Assembly (NCBI GenBank): GCA_964391675.1
Contig: CAYMMX010000010.1
Location: forward strand, 1-63,835
Reading direction: 5' to 3'
Source: CAYMMX01 sp964391675
GTDB lineage: Bacteria > Cyanobacteriota > Vampirovibrionia > Gastranaerophilales > Gastranaerophilaceae
DNA: 63,835 bases
The position numbers and the translations under genes were made by a program. The notes below the pieces were generated by a model. It did not search any database, was not told the origin of the DNA, and saw only the letters and a list, made by a program, of their open reading frames with translations. Every line of letters begins with the position of its first letter. Position 1 is the stretch's first letter. Shown in pieces: positions 33,622 through 42,607 of the stretch.

Positions 33622-34704
33622 TTAAGAACTTGGAACCAGTCTTACATAATTTAAAACTTGAACGGAGCCTATATCTGCTCCGGGTGTTGAAGTTGACGCT
33701 TCACCAAAAATTTTAGCTTTATAATAATTGCCTGTTGAAGCATTTTTATAAAAAGCACTTTCGTGGTTATCGTCAATAATTCTAATATATTTTGCCATTG
33801 ATAAATTAGACTTTCCTATATCAAAGTATCCGCTGCCATAAAATTTAGATTGTATATTTGTAGATAATTTGGTGTTTGCGCTTTGATGAGCGTTACTACC
33901 CAGAGCACTATATTCTGACGTTCCTGAAGAGGAAATGTTTATCCAGCTAATTCCTCCCCCTGGGTTAGAAGCATTCACATATGGTTTAGAGGGATCTTTA
34001 TCAATTCCTGCAAAAACCATATAACCTTCTATTGCGTCACCTGATTCTTTTATATACAAATCATTTCCTGTTTTATTTATGATAGGAGCAGGTAATTTAA
34101 TTGTTATAAACCCTCCGGGACCCAGATGTAAAGGTGAGCTGTCACCGGAGCTTATTCTATTGAAAATAATTCCTGAAGATGTTTCGTCAAAACTTTTTGA
34201 GGCAAAATTTCCAATGGGGGTTAGTATTGCTGTATCATTAAGGTTTACATCTTCAGATAGAATATCTGATAAGTAAGCAGCGCTTGATGTAAGCCAATTT
34301 ATCCCAGTATAATTTGCAGTTATAGGTAGTGGTTCACTAACTGCAGCAGACTTTGCTTCCAGATTTATGCCTGATACTCCAAGGAAAGCCAAAAAGAAAG
34401 GCTGGGAAAGGTATTGAGATGTAATATTAACTCTGTTAGAACTTGTTACTACATTAACAGTTGCTGTTTTTAAGCCATCTTGTTTTAAGTAATTAAAAGT
34501 TGTTTGTGCAATTAAGTTGGCTTGACTTATTTCAGATGCAGCTGCTAATGCTGTTTCTTCAGTTATACTTTGAAGTTTTGCTCGATTTGTTAATGTTATT
34601 GTTCCGTCTACGGCAAAGGCAGCAAAAGCCAGAAATATTATTAAGAAAAATATAACAAAAATTAATGTACTTCCAGTTTTTTTATGTTTATTTTTTATTT
34701 TCAT
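33622..34704 (-). CDS. TadG-like pilus-associated protein
   Basis: 360 residues. The N-terminus is basic, then a membrane helix (about 12-33, STLIFVIFFLIIFLAFAAFA) runs into VDGTITLTNRAKLQSITEETALAAAS, the pattern of TadG/Tad-like and 'Flp pilus assembly' proteins, where residues after the helix form the pilin-type coiled start. The rest (about 60-360) is Ser/Asn/Gly-rich and beta-type, presumably extracytoplasmic. The pair with the TadE-like gene 8 bases upstream supports a pilus or surface-assembly role. No tadA, tadB or tadC is in the window. Confidence 0.7.
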   Translation of the reverse strand: MKIKNKHKKTGSTLIFVIFFLIIFLAFAAFAVDGTITLTNRAKLQSITEETALAAASEISQANLIAQTTFNYLKQDGLKTATVNVVTSSNRVNITSQYLSQPFFLAFLGVSGINLEAKSAAVSEPLPITANYTGINWLTSSAAYLSDILSEDVNLNDTAILTPIGNFASKSFDETSSGIIFNRISSGDSSPLHLGPGGFITIKLPAPIINKTGNDLYIKESGDAIEGYMVFAGIDKDPSKPYVNASNPGGGISWINISSSGTSEYSALGSNAHQSANTKLSTNIQSKFYGSGYFDIGKSNLSMAKYIRIIDDNHESAFYKNASTGNYYKAKIFGEASTSTPGADIGSVQVLNYVRLVPSS

Positions 34705-34712
34705 AATTCCTC

Positions 34713-35816
34713 TTAGTTTGTAAAAATGTAATTTACATTATAAGGTGTGCCGGATGTTATACTCGATATGCTTACGGAAGTTGGTGCACAGATAACCATG
34801 GAGCCCAAAGCAGTTACTTTATATGATGAAGCTGATATATTATCATAATTTCCAACCGAACTGCTAGGCGGTGTTATAATTGCTAAAGCTCTTTTTAAAA
34901 TCCCATCTACATTTTCGCTTGAAATATCAGTACTGTAATCAACATTAATTGTAGAACCGCTTGTATTATATGCCCAATTATTTTTTAAAGTTGTTATGTC
35001 ATCAGCATCATCATCGTTAATAATAATTATATTGTAATAACTATTTGGTGAAGTTGTTATAAAACTTTTAAAAGGAGTTGATGTCGCTGAGCATGATGTA
35101 GCGGAACAAGTATTTATCATACCTGTTGATAAATTTGCGTTGTATGTATTTGTTCCCGACATTAAAATTGAACCAGTCCAATTAACTAAGGCATAAAGAT
35201 TTGAGTACCCTAGAGTTTTTGCTGAACTATTTGGAACAAGAAAAATCATTCTTTGCCTGTCTGCTGTTCCGCTTTTCATTATACCGTTTTTAGATGAATT
35301 AAAACTATCAAGGCTGGAAAAATCAGCAGTGCTTGACCATATCTTATCAAGATCTGTAGATGTAATGCCACTGCTGTAATTATTAGAACTTATAAATGCA
35401 GTAGGAATTGCAGCTGTTGCAAGAAAATCAAATTCTTCGGGTAAAATCCTAAAATAGGTATTTGGTAATGTAAATGCAGGATAATATTTGTAAGTTGCCA
35501 TAAATATTGAAGTTTGGTTACTTACAACAACAGAAGATACTTTAAGTGCATTTTCACTGTTCAGTGGGACATTATTATTGCTAAGATAAGTTTGTAGTTC
35601 AGATGCTACAAGAGAATCAATTGTACTTTTTGTTGTTGATGGACTGATTTTACTGTATATAGATGAAGTCACTGTTTTTAAGCCTTGTGTAAGTGTCATA
35701 TTTATGTTTAAGGCATAAGCATATTCAGTTAAAACACCCAAAATTATAATCATAAATGGGGCAACAAGTAGAAATTCAATTAATTGTTGAGCTTTTTTCT
35801 TTTTAAATAGTTTCAT
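34713..35816 (-). CDS. TadE-like pilus-associated protein
   Basis: 367 residues. A short basic leader (MKLFKKKKAQQ) precedes LIEFLLVAPFMIIILGVLTE, the TadE-type hydrophobic helix with the conserved E in the LIEF motif. A large Ser/Thr/Asn-rich domain follows (about 60-367), likely outside the cytoplasm, with a Cys pair around 235-242 (CSATSCS). It is much longer than ordinary TadE pseudopilins (about 150-200). It forms a two-gene operon with the TadG-like gene. Confidence 0.7.
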   Translation of the reverse strand: MKLFKKKKAQQLIEFLLVAPFMIIILGVLTEYAYALNINMTLTQGLKTVTSSIYSKISPSTTKSTIDSLVASELQTYLSNNNVPLNSENALKVSSVVVSNQTSIFMATYKYYPAFTLPNTYFRILPEEFDFLATAAIPTAFISSNNYSSGITSTDLDKIWSSTADFSSLDSFNSSKNGIMKSGTADRQRMIFLVPNSSAKTLGYSNLYALVNWTGSILMSGTNTYNANLSTGMINTCSATSCSATSTPFKSFITTSPNSYYNIIIINDDDADDITTLKNNWAYNTSGSTINVDYSTDISSENVDGILKRALAIITPPSSSVGNYDNISASSYKVTALGSMVICAPTSVSISSITSGTPYNVNYIFTN

Positions 35817-35918
35817 TTTTAAATTTTATAATATTTTTTACAAAAAGTCTAAAATATTTGAAAAAATTAATATTTTATGAAAAAATAAAATAAACTAGCA
35901 TAGAAGGTTTAAGATTAT

Positions 35919-36929
35919 ATGGTTTTCAAAGCAATGATAATGGCTGCTGGTGTAGGTTCAAGGTTAGACCCTCTTACTCAGGATGTTCCAAAACCTCTTG
36001 TACCAATAGCAAATCGTCCTGTAATGGATATTTTATTTGAAAGATTAACAGATATCGGGATTAAGGATATTATTGCAAATACTCATTATAAAGCACAGCA
36101 GATTATTGACAGGTATAAAGATAATAAAATCGGAATAAATTTTAACTATATTTATGAAAAGGATTTATCCGGAACTGCAGGCGGAGTCAAGAAATGCCAG
36201 TTCTTTTTTGATGAAGGGAAAGATTTTTTAGTATTATCTGCCGATGGTCTTTCAAATGCAGATTTAAAATCAGGAATCGAATCTCATAAAAAATCAGGTG
36301 CTATTGCAACTATGGGGATTAAAAAAATTAACCTAGAAGAAATTCCTAACTTCGGAGTTGTTGTTACAGATAAAGACGGTTTTGTTAAAGAATTCCAAGA
36401 AAAGCCCCTTATAAAAGACGCTAAAAGTGACTGTATTAATACAGGTATTTATATTTTTAATTATGAAATTTTTAATTATATCCCTGCTGATACCTTTTAT
36501 GATTTTGCAAAAAATGTTTTTCCGGATCTTTTATCAAAGGGAATGAAAATTAATACTTTTGCCGTAAATGAGTATTGGAGCGATATAGGTACAATAGAAC
36601 AATATATCCAATCTACAAAAGATTTGTTTAATGATTTATATTTAATTAATCATTCCGGAATAATAAAAGGTAAAAATGGTTGTTATATAAAAGGTGATAG
36701 TTATATAGCATCGAGTACGCTATTTTTTGGTTGTAATACAATCGGTGAAAATTGCATTATCGGTAAAAATGTTGTTCTCGAAGACTGTATTATATGGGAT
36801 GATGTTGAAATACATGACAATGTAATATTAAAAAACTGTGTAATTGCATCTCATTCAGAAATTAAAATAAATATGGTTAATCAAATCATAGGACCTAATC
36901 AGATAATTTCACATGGTGTCTATAGTTAG
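35919..36929 (+). CDS. Sugar-1-phosphate nucleotidyltransferase
   Basis: 336 residues. The N-terminal nucleotidyltransferase domain has AMIMAAGVGSRLDPLTQDVP and PKPLVPIANRPVMD, then EKDLSGTAGGV, LVLSADGLSN, EFQEKP and NTGIYIFN. The C-terminal part (about 235-330) is a left-handed beta-helix with hexapeptide-type repeats (CNTIGENCIIGKNVVLEDCI). It makes an NDP-sugar (GDP-mannose or dTDP/UDP-glucose class) for surface polysaccharide. The sugar and base are not decidable from sequence alone. Confidence 0.85.
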   Translation: MVFKAMIMAAGVGSRLDPLTQDVPKPLVPIANRPVMDILFERLTDIGIKDIIANTHYKAQQIIDRYKDNKIGINFNYIYEKDLSGTAGGVKKCQFFFDEGKDFLVLSADGLSNADLKSGIESHKKSGAIATMGIKKINLEEIPNFGVVVTDKDGFVKEFQEKPLIKDAKSDCINTGIYIFNYEIFNYIPADTFYDFAKNVFPDLLSKGMKINTFAVNEYWSDIGTIEQYIQSTKDLFNDLYLINHSGIIKGKNGCYIKGDSYIASSTLFFGCNTIGENCIIGKNVVLEDCIIWDDVEIHDNVILKNCVIASHSEIKINMVNQIIGPNQIISHGVYS

Positions 36930-36976
36930 TAATTTCAATTAACCTGAGGATATAATCGTAGTACAACAGGCTTATT

Positions 36977-37004
36977 GGATGATTTTTTTTAAAAAAAATC
37001 CATC
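36977..37004 (+). terminator. Terminator-like hairpin after the nucleotidyltransferase gene
   Basis: The arms GATGATTTTTTTT and AAAAAAAATCCATC pair with one bulged base. The stem is mostly A:T, so it is a weak terminator. Confidence 0.45.
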
Positions 37005-37097
37005 TATACGTATTAGTACGTTTAAATTACTCAAATTTTTATACAAATTTAAAAATAAAAAATAAATACCATTAAAATTAATGCTTTTGGGCATTTA

Positions 37098-37113
37098 TAG
37101 ACCATATGGTCTA
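37098..37113. promoter_or_regulatory. 16-bp perfect palindrome, operator candidate
   Basis: TAGACCATATGGTCTA reads identically on both strands and lies 145 bases before the response-regulator ATG. Its size and symmetry suit a dimeric DNA-binding protein such as the LuxR-type regulator encoded next. Confidence 0.45.
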
Positions 37114-37257
37114 AATCTTTTTATACACCCAAAATTGTCTTAAAATCAATCTTTATATTGATGATAACCTCCTCTAAAAAGATGTATCATCTCTAATGAA
37201 GATACATGAAAAATAATAATTAATGATTTAAAAAGGGGTATAAGGAGGTAATAATTG

Positions 37258-37971
37258 ATGAGAAGAGTGATGGAATTTAAGAAAAAAGCCAGAGTGCTAT
37301 TAATTGATGACAATTATGAGCATTTAGCGGGTGTCAGAGAGATTATCAATTTAGAAGGTCAGTTTGAAGTTGTAGGAACTTCTACAAGTGCAAATATTGG
37401 GATTTCACTTGTAAAAAAACATCGTCCGGATATAGTTTTGATGGATATTAATATGCCAGAAAAAGATGGATTGCAAGCTATTCAAGAGATTGAAAAAATG
37501 GATTTAGGGGTGCGTGTTGTTGCTCTAAGCGGATATGATGATGCTGACTTGATATTTCGTGCAATGAAATTGGGTGCAAAGGGATATGTACTAAAAACAA
37601 TGGCTTCCGCGCAATTGATTTATGCAATAGAAGAAGTTGCAGCAGGAAAAATTTATCTTCCATCCGCTCTTTCATCAAGATTCTTTGAATATTTCCAACG
37701 CTCATTTAAAGAAGAAATAAATATTACCTCAGATGAAGAAAACCTTCTTAATTATTTAACTCAAAGAGAAGAAGAAGTTTTGGATTTGTTGACTCAAGGA
37801 ATCACTTACAAAGGAGTTGCCGGAAAATTATTTATATCAGAAACTACAGTAAAAACACATGTAAATAATATTTTCCAAAAACTTCAGGTAAATGATAGAA
37901 CTCAAGCAGTTCTTTATGCAATTAATAACGGGTTCGGAAATAAGAAAAAATTAATGATGACAAGTGTGTAA
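37258..37971 (+). CDS. NarL/FixJ-type response regulator
   Basis: 237 residues from the ATG at 37258, chosen because AAGGAGGT lies 8 bases upstream (a TTG 3 bases earlier is possible). The receiver domain (about 10-130) has the acidic pair D17/D18, phospho-acceptor D63 (VLMDINMPEKDG) and a YVLKTM lysine. The LuxR-type HTH (about 170-230) has LTQREEEVLDLLTQG and ISETTVKTHVNNIFQKLQV. With the kinase gene downstream it forms a two-component system at the head of the flagellar genes, which are its likely targets (inference). Confidence 0.9.
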   Translation: MRRVMEFKKKARVLLIDDNYEHLAGVREIINLEGQFEVVGTSTSANIGISLVKKHRPDIVLMDINMPEKDGLQAIQEIEKMDLGVRVVALSGYDDADLIFRAMKLGAKGYVLKTMASAQLIYAIEEVAAGKIYLPSALSSRFFEYFQRSFKEEINITSDEENLLNYLTQREEEVLDLLTQGITYKGVAGKLFISETTVKTHVNNIFQKLQVNDRTQAVLYAINNGFGNKKKLMMTSV

Positions 37972-38027
37972 TCATTTATGATAAGTAATAACTTATTTTG
38001 ATATTACTTGTATATTGGGGTAATAAG

Positions 38028-39299
38028 GTGTATAAAAAAAACAGATTAAAGGATTTAATATATATACAAGATAACAAGCCTTGTAACGAACAGACCATAA
38101 AAGGTCTGTTTCGTTCCATTGTCGAACCGATTTTAGAAGAAAATGTTCAAGGTATTGTTTTATTTAGGCTAAATGATAAAAGTAAAAAAGAATTTAATAA
38201 TATGCTGAAAAGATTAGAATTTTCTAAAACAAAAGTTTACGATTTTTCGGATGTTCCTGTAAGTAATAATTTTGAAAATGTATTAAAAGAAAAAATTTGG
38301 AATAATACTGAATTTGTCTATGTTTTAGCAGAAAGATTTGGTGCGTCTCTAATATTTGACTATGAGGAAAGCGATATTGAAAATTTTGCTCAAATATATA
38401 CAATTTATAATTCAAAATCATTAACAGAGTCTTTTGATATAATTAATTCAAATTCCAATATTGATTTAAAAAAATACGAAGAAAAATGGAATCCTGATAG
38501 GCGTGAGAATACTCTTTTAAATAGCTCCATAAGAAAATTACTGGAAAATTTAAATGAAACTAATCAGGAAGTTTTGCTTTCGCAATTGGAAAAAGAAACT
38601 ATAGCTAAAGAAGATGATTCAGCTTCAAAATTAGAATTTCTACTTACCAAATCAAGTTATATTGCTCACGAGTTGCGAAATTTATTTTCTATTTGTAATT
38701 TATACTCTACAATAATTGATAAACAACAAAGCAAGATAACCATTATTGATGAATCTATCAAAAATTCAATTATTAATGCAAGAGATTGTATTAAAAAGTC
38801 ACTAAAAATGGCAAGTAATCTGATATTTGACTTTAAATCTTTAAGTGGTGCAGATATAAGAGAATATGAATTAAGTTATTTAATAGAGCAGTCTCTTAAT
38901 CTTTCAAGTATTTATGCAAGTGGAAAAAAAATAAAGTTTACTTGTTTGAATATTGAACCGGTAACAGCACTAGTTGATGAAAATAAATTTATAACGGTTT
39001 TAATAAACTTGATTAAAAATGCGGTTGAAAGTATTGAAGATGAGGGCGATATTATTATTGATACCAAATTGGAAGATGATAGTATAAAGGTCAATATATC
39101 AAATACAGGTTTTCCTATTAAGCAGGAAATTCAGGAAAACATTTTTAGACATGGTTTTACTACAAAAGAATCCGGTTCAGGCTTGGGATTAGCTATTTGT
39201 ATAAAAACACTAAGAGAGCAAAGCGCTGAATTAAAACTTGTTAAATCAGATGAGAATTCTACTGAATTTGAAATCACAATCTTAAGAGGAGGTAAGTGA
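38028..39299 (+). CDS. Soluble sensor histidine kinase
   Basis: 423 residues from GTG 38028, which has GGGG 7 bases upstream; TTG at 37998 in the same frame has no Shine-Dalgarno. There is no membrane segment. The N-terminal 120 residues form an unassigned input domain (GIVLFRLNDKS, FVYVLAERFGASLIFDYE) resembling N-terminal domains of cyanobacterial kinases. The H-box is YIAHELRNLFS. The ATPase part has INLIKNAVES (N), ISNTGFPI (G1, with Asn-Thr-Gly rather than Asp-x-Gly) and GSGLGLAI (G2). It probably phosphorylates the NarL-type regulator upstream. It ends 35 bases before flgB. Confidence 0.85.
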   Translation: MYKKNRLKDLIYIQDNKPCNEQTIKGLFRSIVEPILEENVQGIVLFRLNDKSKKEFNNMLKRLEFSKTKVYDFSDVPVSNNFENVLKEKIWNNTEFVYVLAERFGASLIFDYEESDIENFAQIYTIYNSKSLTESFDIINSNSNIDLKKYEEKWNPDRRENTLLNSSIRKLLENLNETNQEVLLSQLEKETIAKEDDSASKLEFLLTKSSYIAHELRNLFSICNLYSTIIDKQQSKITIIDESIKNSIINARDCIKKSLKMASNLIFDFKSLSGADIREYELSYLIEQSLNLSSIYASGKKIKFTCLNIEPVTALVDENKFITVLINLIKNAVESIEDEGDIIIDTKLEDDSIKVNISNTGFPIKQEIQENIFRHGFTTKESGSGLGLAICIKTLREQSAELKLVKSDENSTEFEITILRGGK

Positions 39300-39334
39300 T
39301 ATTTATTTTAAATTCACTTTGATGGGAGGAAAAA

Positions 39335-39817
39335 ATGGACTTAATTTCTACAAGAACAATGGATTTAACTAAACTTGCATTAGACGGTTTGGTACTTAGA
39401 CAAAAAGCTATAACGGCTAATACTGCTAATGTAATGACACCTGATTATCAAAGAAAAGAAGTTAATTTTGAAAGCCAGCTTAGAGAAATCGTTGAGAAAG
39501 ATGATTTAAAAACCTATATAAAAGAACAAAACAGTATACAATATAATCCGTCTTCTCTGGATTTAGCTGTTGGCCAAAATCAAAATCCGGGGCTTACGCC
39601 TCAACAGGCAAAGTATCTGCAAACTGATATATATAATAATTACAAACCGCAAATTGTTGATGATATTGTCTCCGGTTCCGATAGTAAAGGAAATAATGTT
39701 AATTTAGAATCAGAGGTTATGGATATGGCAAAAGTAGGCATGAAATATAATATTTTAGCTACTCTCGAACAAAAACAAATGAGGATTATTGCTGGAGCAA
39801 TAAAAGGAGAGATGTAG
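39335..39817 (+). CDS. flgB: Flagellar proximal rod protein FlgB
   Basis: 160 residues. The rod-family N-terminal helix has LALDGLVLRQKAITANTANV and TPDYQRKEVNF; the central region is Asn/Pro-rich; the C-terminal helix contains NLESEVMDMAKVGMKYNIL. FlgB joins the MS ring side to FlgC in the rod. GGGAGG precedes the ATG. It is the first flagellar gene after the two-component pair. Confidence 0.92.
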   Translation: MDLISTRTMDLTKLALDGLVLRQKAITANTANVMTPDYQRKEVNFESQLREIVEKDDLKTYIKEQNSIQYNPSSLDLAVGQNQNPGLTPQQAKYLQTDIYNNYKPQIVDDIVSGSDSKGNNVNLESEVMDMAKVGMKYNILATLEQKQMRIIAGAIKGEM

Positions 39818-39865
39818 TAAATAAAATAAAAAGTTATTAAATAATTATAACAAAGGAGTATAAAA

Positions 39866-40372
39866 ATGAGTTTTGACGTATTTGATGTAGCAGCTTCAGG
39901 AATGAGTGCCCAAAGAGTTAAAATGGATGCAATATCAAGTAATATTGCAAATATTAATACAACAAGAAAACCGGATGGAACAATAGGTCCTTATATAAAA
40001 AAAGAGGTTAGTTTTAAATCTATTTATGATGAAAAACTGTCACAAGGGGCTTCGAATTTTTCAAGTAATTCTACTTCTGCAAATTTTGACCCTAATACAG
40101 GTCGTTTGAGAATAAATAGTGGAATATCGTTGAATAATGGCCAAATGTCTAACGGAGTAGAAGTTGCATCAATTTCAGACGCCCAAAATCCTATTAAAAC
40201 AGTCTATGATCCTTCACATCCGGATGCCGATGCTAACGGATATGTGCAACTACCAAATATAAATATTGTAGAAGAAATGGTAGGGATGGTTACAGCGACC
40301 AAGGCTTACGAAGCAAATGCTGTTGCTGCTCAAAATGCAAAAGAAATGATGAATACAGCAATGAAAATTTAA
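39866..40372 (+). CDS. flgC: Flagellar proximal rod protein FlgC
   Basis: 168 residues. FDVAASGMSAQRVKMDAISS and NIANINTTR form the N-terminal rod motif, and NIVEEMVGMVTATKAYEANA with the following NAKEMMNTAM is the C-terminal FlgC signature. AAAGGAG precedes the ATG. Confidence 0.94.
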   Translation: MSFDVFDVAASGMSAQRVKMDAISSNIANINTTRKPDGTIGPYIKKEVSFKSIYDEKLSQGASNFSSNSTSANFDPNTGRLRINSGISLNNGQMSNGVEVASISDAQNPIKTVYDPSHPDADANGYVQLPNINIVEEMVGMVTATKAYEANAVAAQNAKEMMNTAMKI

Positions 40373-40414
40373 ATCTAATTATATAAGGAAATCTCATTTA
40401 TAAAGGAGGATAAT

Positions 40415-40885
40415 ATGAATTTTATAAATAGTCTAAGCGGTATGAACCTTAATCCGATTACAAATTATAACAATCAACTTAATAACAATAAAGCATTTGA
40501 TATTGATTCGGGTGAGATAAGTTTTGATAATATTTTAAATCAGCAAGCATCGTTACAAAATACTTTTACCGTTAAAGGTGGAATTCAGATGAATAATATT
40601 GATGATGTTGCCGCAAAATCTGCAATTGAGCCTCTATCTGATAATTCCTCGACAGGAACTTTAATAAAAAGTTTTTCTAATTCTATTAATGGTGGCCTTA
40701 ATTCTGTAAATAATTCTATACATGCTGCAGATAAAGCTCAAGAAGCTTTAGCAATGGGCGAAGATATAAGTGTTCATGATGTAATGATAGCAGCTGAAAA
40801 AGCGGCATTAAGTATGCAAATGACCATGCAGCTTAGAAATAAATTAATTACTGCTTATAATGAAATTAATAATGTAAGAATTTAA
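40415..40885 (+). CDS. fliE: Flagellar MS-ring/rod adaptor FliE
   Basis: 156 residues. The conserved C-terminal half has DVMIAAEKAALSMQMTMQLR and NKLITAYNEI, typical of FliE. The N-terminal 70 residues are an Asn-rich extension, making it longer than usual (about 100-110). FliE links the FliF ring to the rod. AAAGGAGG precedes the ATG. Confidence 0.9.
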   Translation: MNFINSLSGMNLNPITNYNNQLNNNKAFDIDSGEISFDNILNQQASLQNTFTVKGGIQMNNIDDVAAKSAIEPLSDNSSTGTLIKSFSNSINGGLNSVNNSIHAADKAQEALAMGEDISVHDVMIAAEKAALSMQMTMQLRNKLITAYNEINNVRI

Positions 40886-40920
40886 TAGTATTAATTTATT
40901 TAATTAAGCTTGTATAGATG

Positions 40921-40940
40921 ATGTAAAAGAATGTTTACAT
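40921..40940. promoter_or_regulatory. Inverted repeat next to the fliF promoter, operator candidate
   Basis: ATGTAAA (40921-40927) and TTTACAT (40934-40940) with a 6-base gap, ending 2 bases before the -35 of the fliF promoter candidate. The position suits an activator or repressor. The half-site resembles the ATGTATC/GATACAT repeat before the response-regulator gene. Confidence 0.45.
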
Positions 40941-40942
40941 AA

Positions 40943-40971
40943 TTGAAAATGATAAAAAAAGAAGTTATATT
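40943..40971 (+). promoter_or_regulatory. Candidate sigma-70-type promoter of fliF-fliG-fliH-fliI
   Basis: TTGAAA (40943-40948), a 17-base spacer and TATATT (40966-40971), about 60 bases before the fliF ATG. Confidence 0.6.
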
Positions 40972-41029
40972 GTTATTATACGTGAAAAAAATACTAATAT
41001 AGTTAAATAGAGCTTTTCTGTTTAAGGGG

Positions 41030-42607
41030 ATGGAATTGAATAATAATTATTTTAATATGTTAATAGGTGACTTTAAGAAGCTGTGGTCAGGGCTAGATCT
41101 TGCCCAAAAATTTGGCATGGTCGCATTGACGGTTGTAACTTTAGTTGTTGCAACATTCTTCTTAGTCAAGTCATTAGAACCTAATTGGTCTGTTCTATAT
41201 ACCGATCTATCTGAACCTGATGCTGTAGCAATTACTGAAAGTTTAAAGAAAAACGGTTACGCTTATAAAATTGCAGATGATCAAAAAACAGTGCTTGTCC
41301 CTGCCGAGCAAAAAGATAATTTGAGAGTTTTTGTTGCAGAGAACGACTTAATAAAAAATTCTACACCAGGTTTCGAATTGTTAGATGATATGCAACTTGG
41401 TTCTACTGATTTTAAAAATCAATTAACAAGACAAAGAATTTTTCAAGGCGAGTTGACTCGTTCAATTGAGAAAATGAACGGTATAAAAAATGCCAGAATC
41501 CAAATAGCCGAACCCGAACGTTCTATATTTGAAGAAAAAGATGAAGAACCAACGGCTTCTGTTATGCTTATACTTCAGCCGGGTTATAAACTTAAAAATT
41601 ATCAAGTTAAAGCAATCAAAAATCTTGTAGCGTATTCAGTACCAAGAATGGATCCGGAAAGAGTTTTTATTACCGATCAAAACGGAAATAGTTTAGATGA
41701 TTCTGCAGGTAAAAATTCAAATGATATGGAAAGTTTTAAATCAAATTTTGAAAAAGATACTGCCGCAAAAATTTCAACTGTACTTGAAAAAATTATGGGA
41801 AGAGGAAATGCAACTGTTCAAGTTAGTGCAGATATAAATTTTGACAGTGCAAAGTCAACAATAGAGAGTTATATTCCAGTCAGTGATAAATCACAAGGAG
41901 TCTTAACCGCATCTCAAACCGAAGACGAAGTTTATACAAATCCAAATGGGGCTCAAGTTCCTGCTGCTACAGCAAGTTCAGGGAATAAAAATTTAAATTA
42001 TACAAAACAAAAAAGTTCTACTAATTATAGTGTTTCAAAAGAAATCAAGCAAGTTGTATATGCTCCCGGTTCTGTAAAACGAATGACAATAGCTGTTGCT
42101 GTTAATAAAATTTTAACGGCAAAAGAAAAAGAGGAAATTCAAAATCTTGTGCTTTCAGCAAGCGGAGCAGATTACAATCGAGGTGATGTAATTACTGTTT
42201 CAAGTTTGCAATTTGAATCCTTGGCAGAGGATAAATCAGCAAAAGAAGAAATGCAAAAAAATCTTGAAAAGGATCACGCAATAGAACTTTGGACAACTAA
42301 AATAGGACCGTTAGCGGTTGTGTTGATTTTGGGATTAACTGCACTTTTAGTAATTAAAAACTTATTTAATGCTGGCGGCGGTGTTGCTATTGCAAGACAA
42401 GAAGAACCTTATAATGCAAAAGCTTTTGAAGCCCAGCTTCCTACAATAAAAGAAGAAGTTACCGAAGAAATTCAAAGAGAAGCCCTTCCTCAAATCGAAG
42501 CTCATTTAGATCCTGAATTGGAGCGGGTTAGAATGGAATTAAATGATACAATTTTAGCTGACCCTGCTGAGGCAGCTAAGTTACTTACATCATATATTAA
42601 GGATTAA
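41030..42607 (+). CDS. fliF: Flagellar MS-ring protein FliF
   Basis: 525 residues. Membrane helix 1 is at about 27-47 and helix 2 at about 426-446. Between them are the ring-building motifs: LEPNWSVLYTDLSEPDAVAI, FELLDDMQLGSTDFKNQLTR, RQRIFQGELTRSIEKMNGIK, then NARIQIAEPERSIFEE and VKAIKNLVAYSVPRMDPERV. The cytoplasmic tail binds FliG. The ATG has AAGGGG upstream; its stop overlaps the fliG ATG. Confidence 0.96.
   Translation: MELNNNYFNMLIGDFKKLWSGLDLAQKFGMVALTVVTLVVATFFLVKSLEPNWSVLYTDLSEPDAVAITESLKKNGYAYKIADDQKTVLVPAEQKDNLRVFVAENDLIKNSTPGFELLDDMQLGSTDFKNQLTRQRIFQGELTRSIEKMNGIKNARIQIAEPERSIFEEKDEEPTASVMLILQPGYKLKNYQVKAIKNLVAYSVPRMDPERVFITDQNGNSLDDSAGKNSNDMESFKSNFEKDTAAKISTVLEKIMGRGNATVQVSADINFDSAKSTIESYIPVSDKSQGVLTASQTEDEVYTNPNGAQVPAATASSGNKNLNYTKQKSSTNYSVSKEIKQVVYAPGSVKRMTIAVAVNKILTAKEKEEIQNLVLSASGADYNRGDVITVSSLQFESLAEDKSAKEEMQKNLEKDHAIELWTTKIGPLAVVLILGLTALLVIKNLFNAGGGVAIARQEEPYNAKAFEAQLPTIKEEVTEEIQREALPQIEAHLDPELERVRMELNDTILADPAEAAKLLTSYIKD

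Larger units (their letters stand above)
36930..37257. other. Regulatory intergenic region before the two-component pair
   Basis: 328 bases without a gene. It holds a terminator-like hairpin (36977-37004), a 16-bp perfect palindrome (37098-37113), an inverted repeat ATGTATC/GATACAT (37182-37207) and a strong AAGGAGGT (37242-37249). A -35-like TTGTCT (37135-37140) has no well-spaced -10. Confidence 0.55.
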
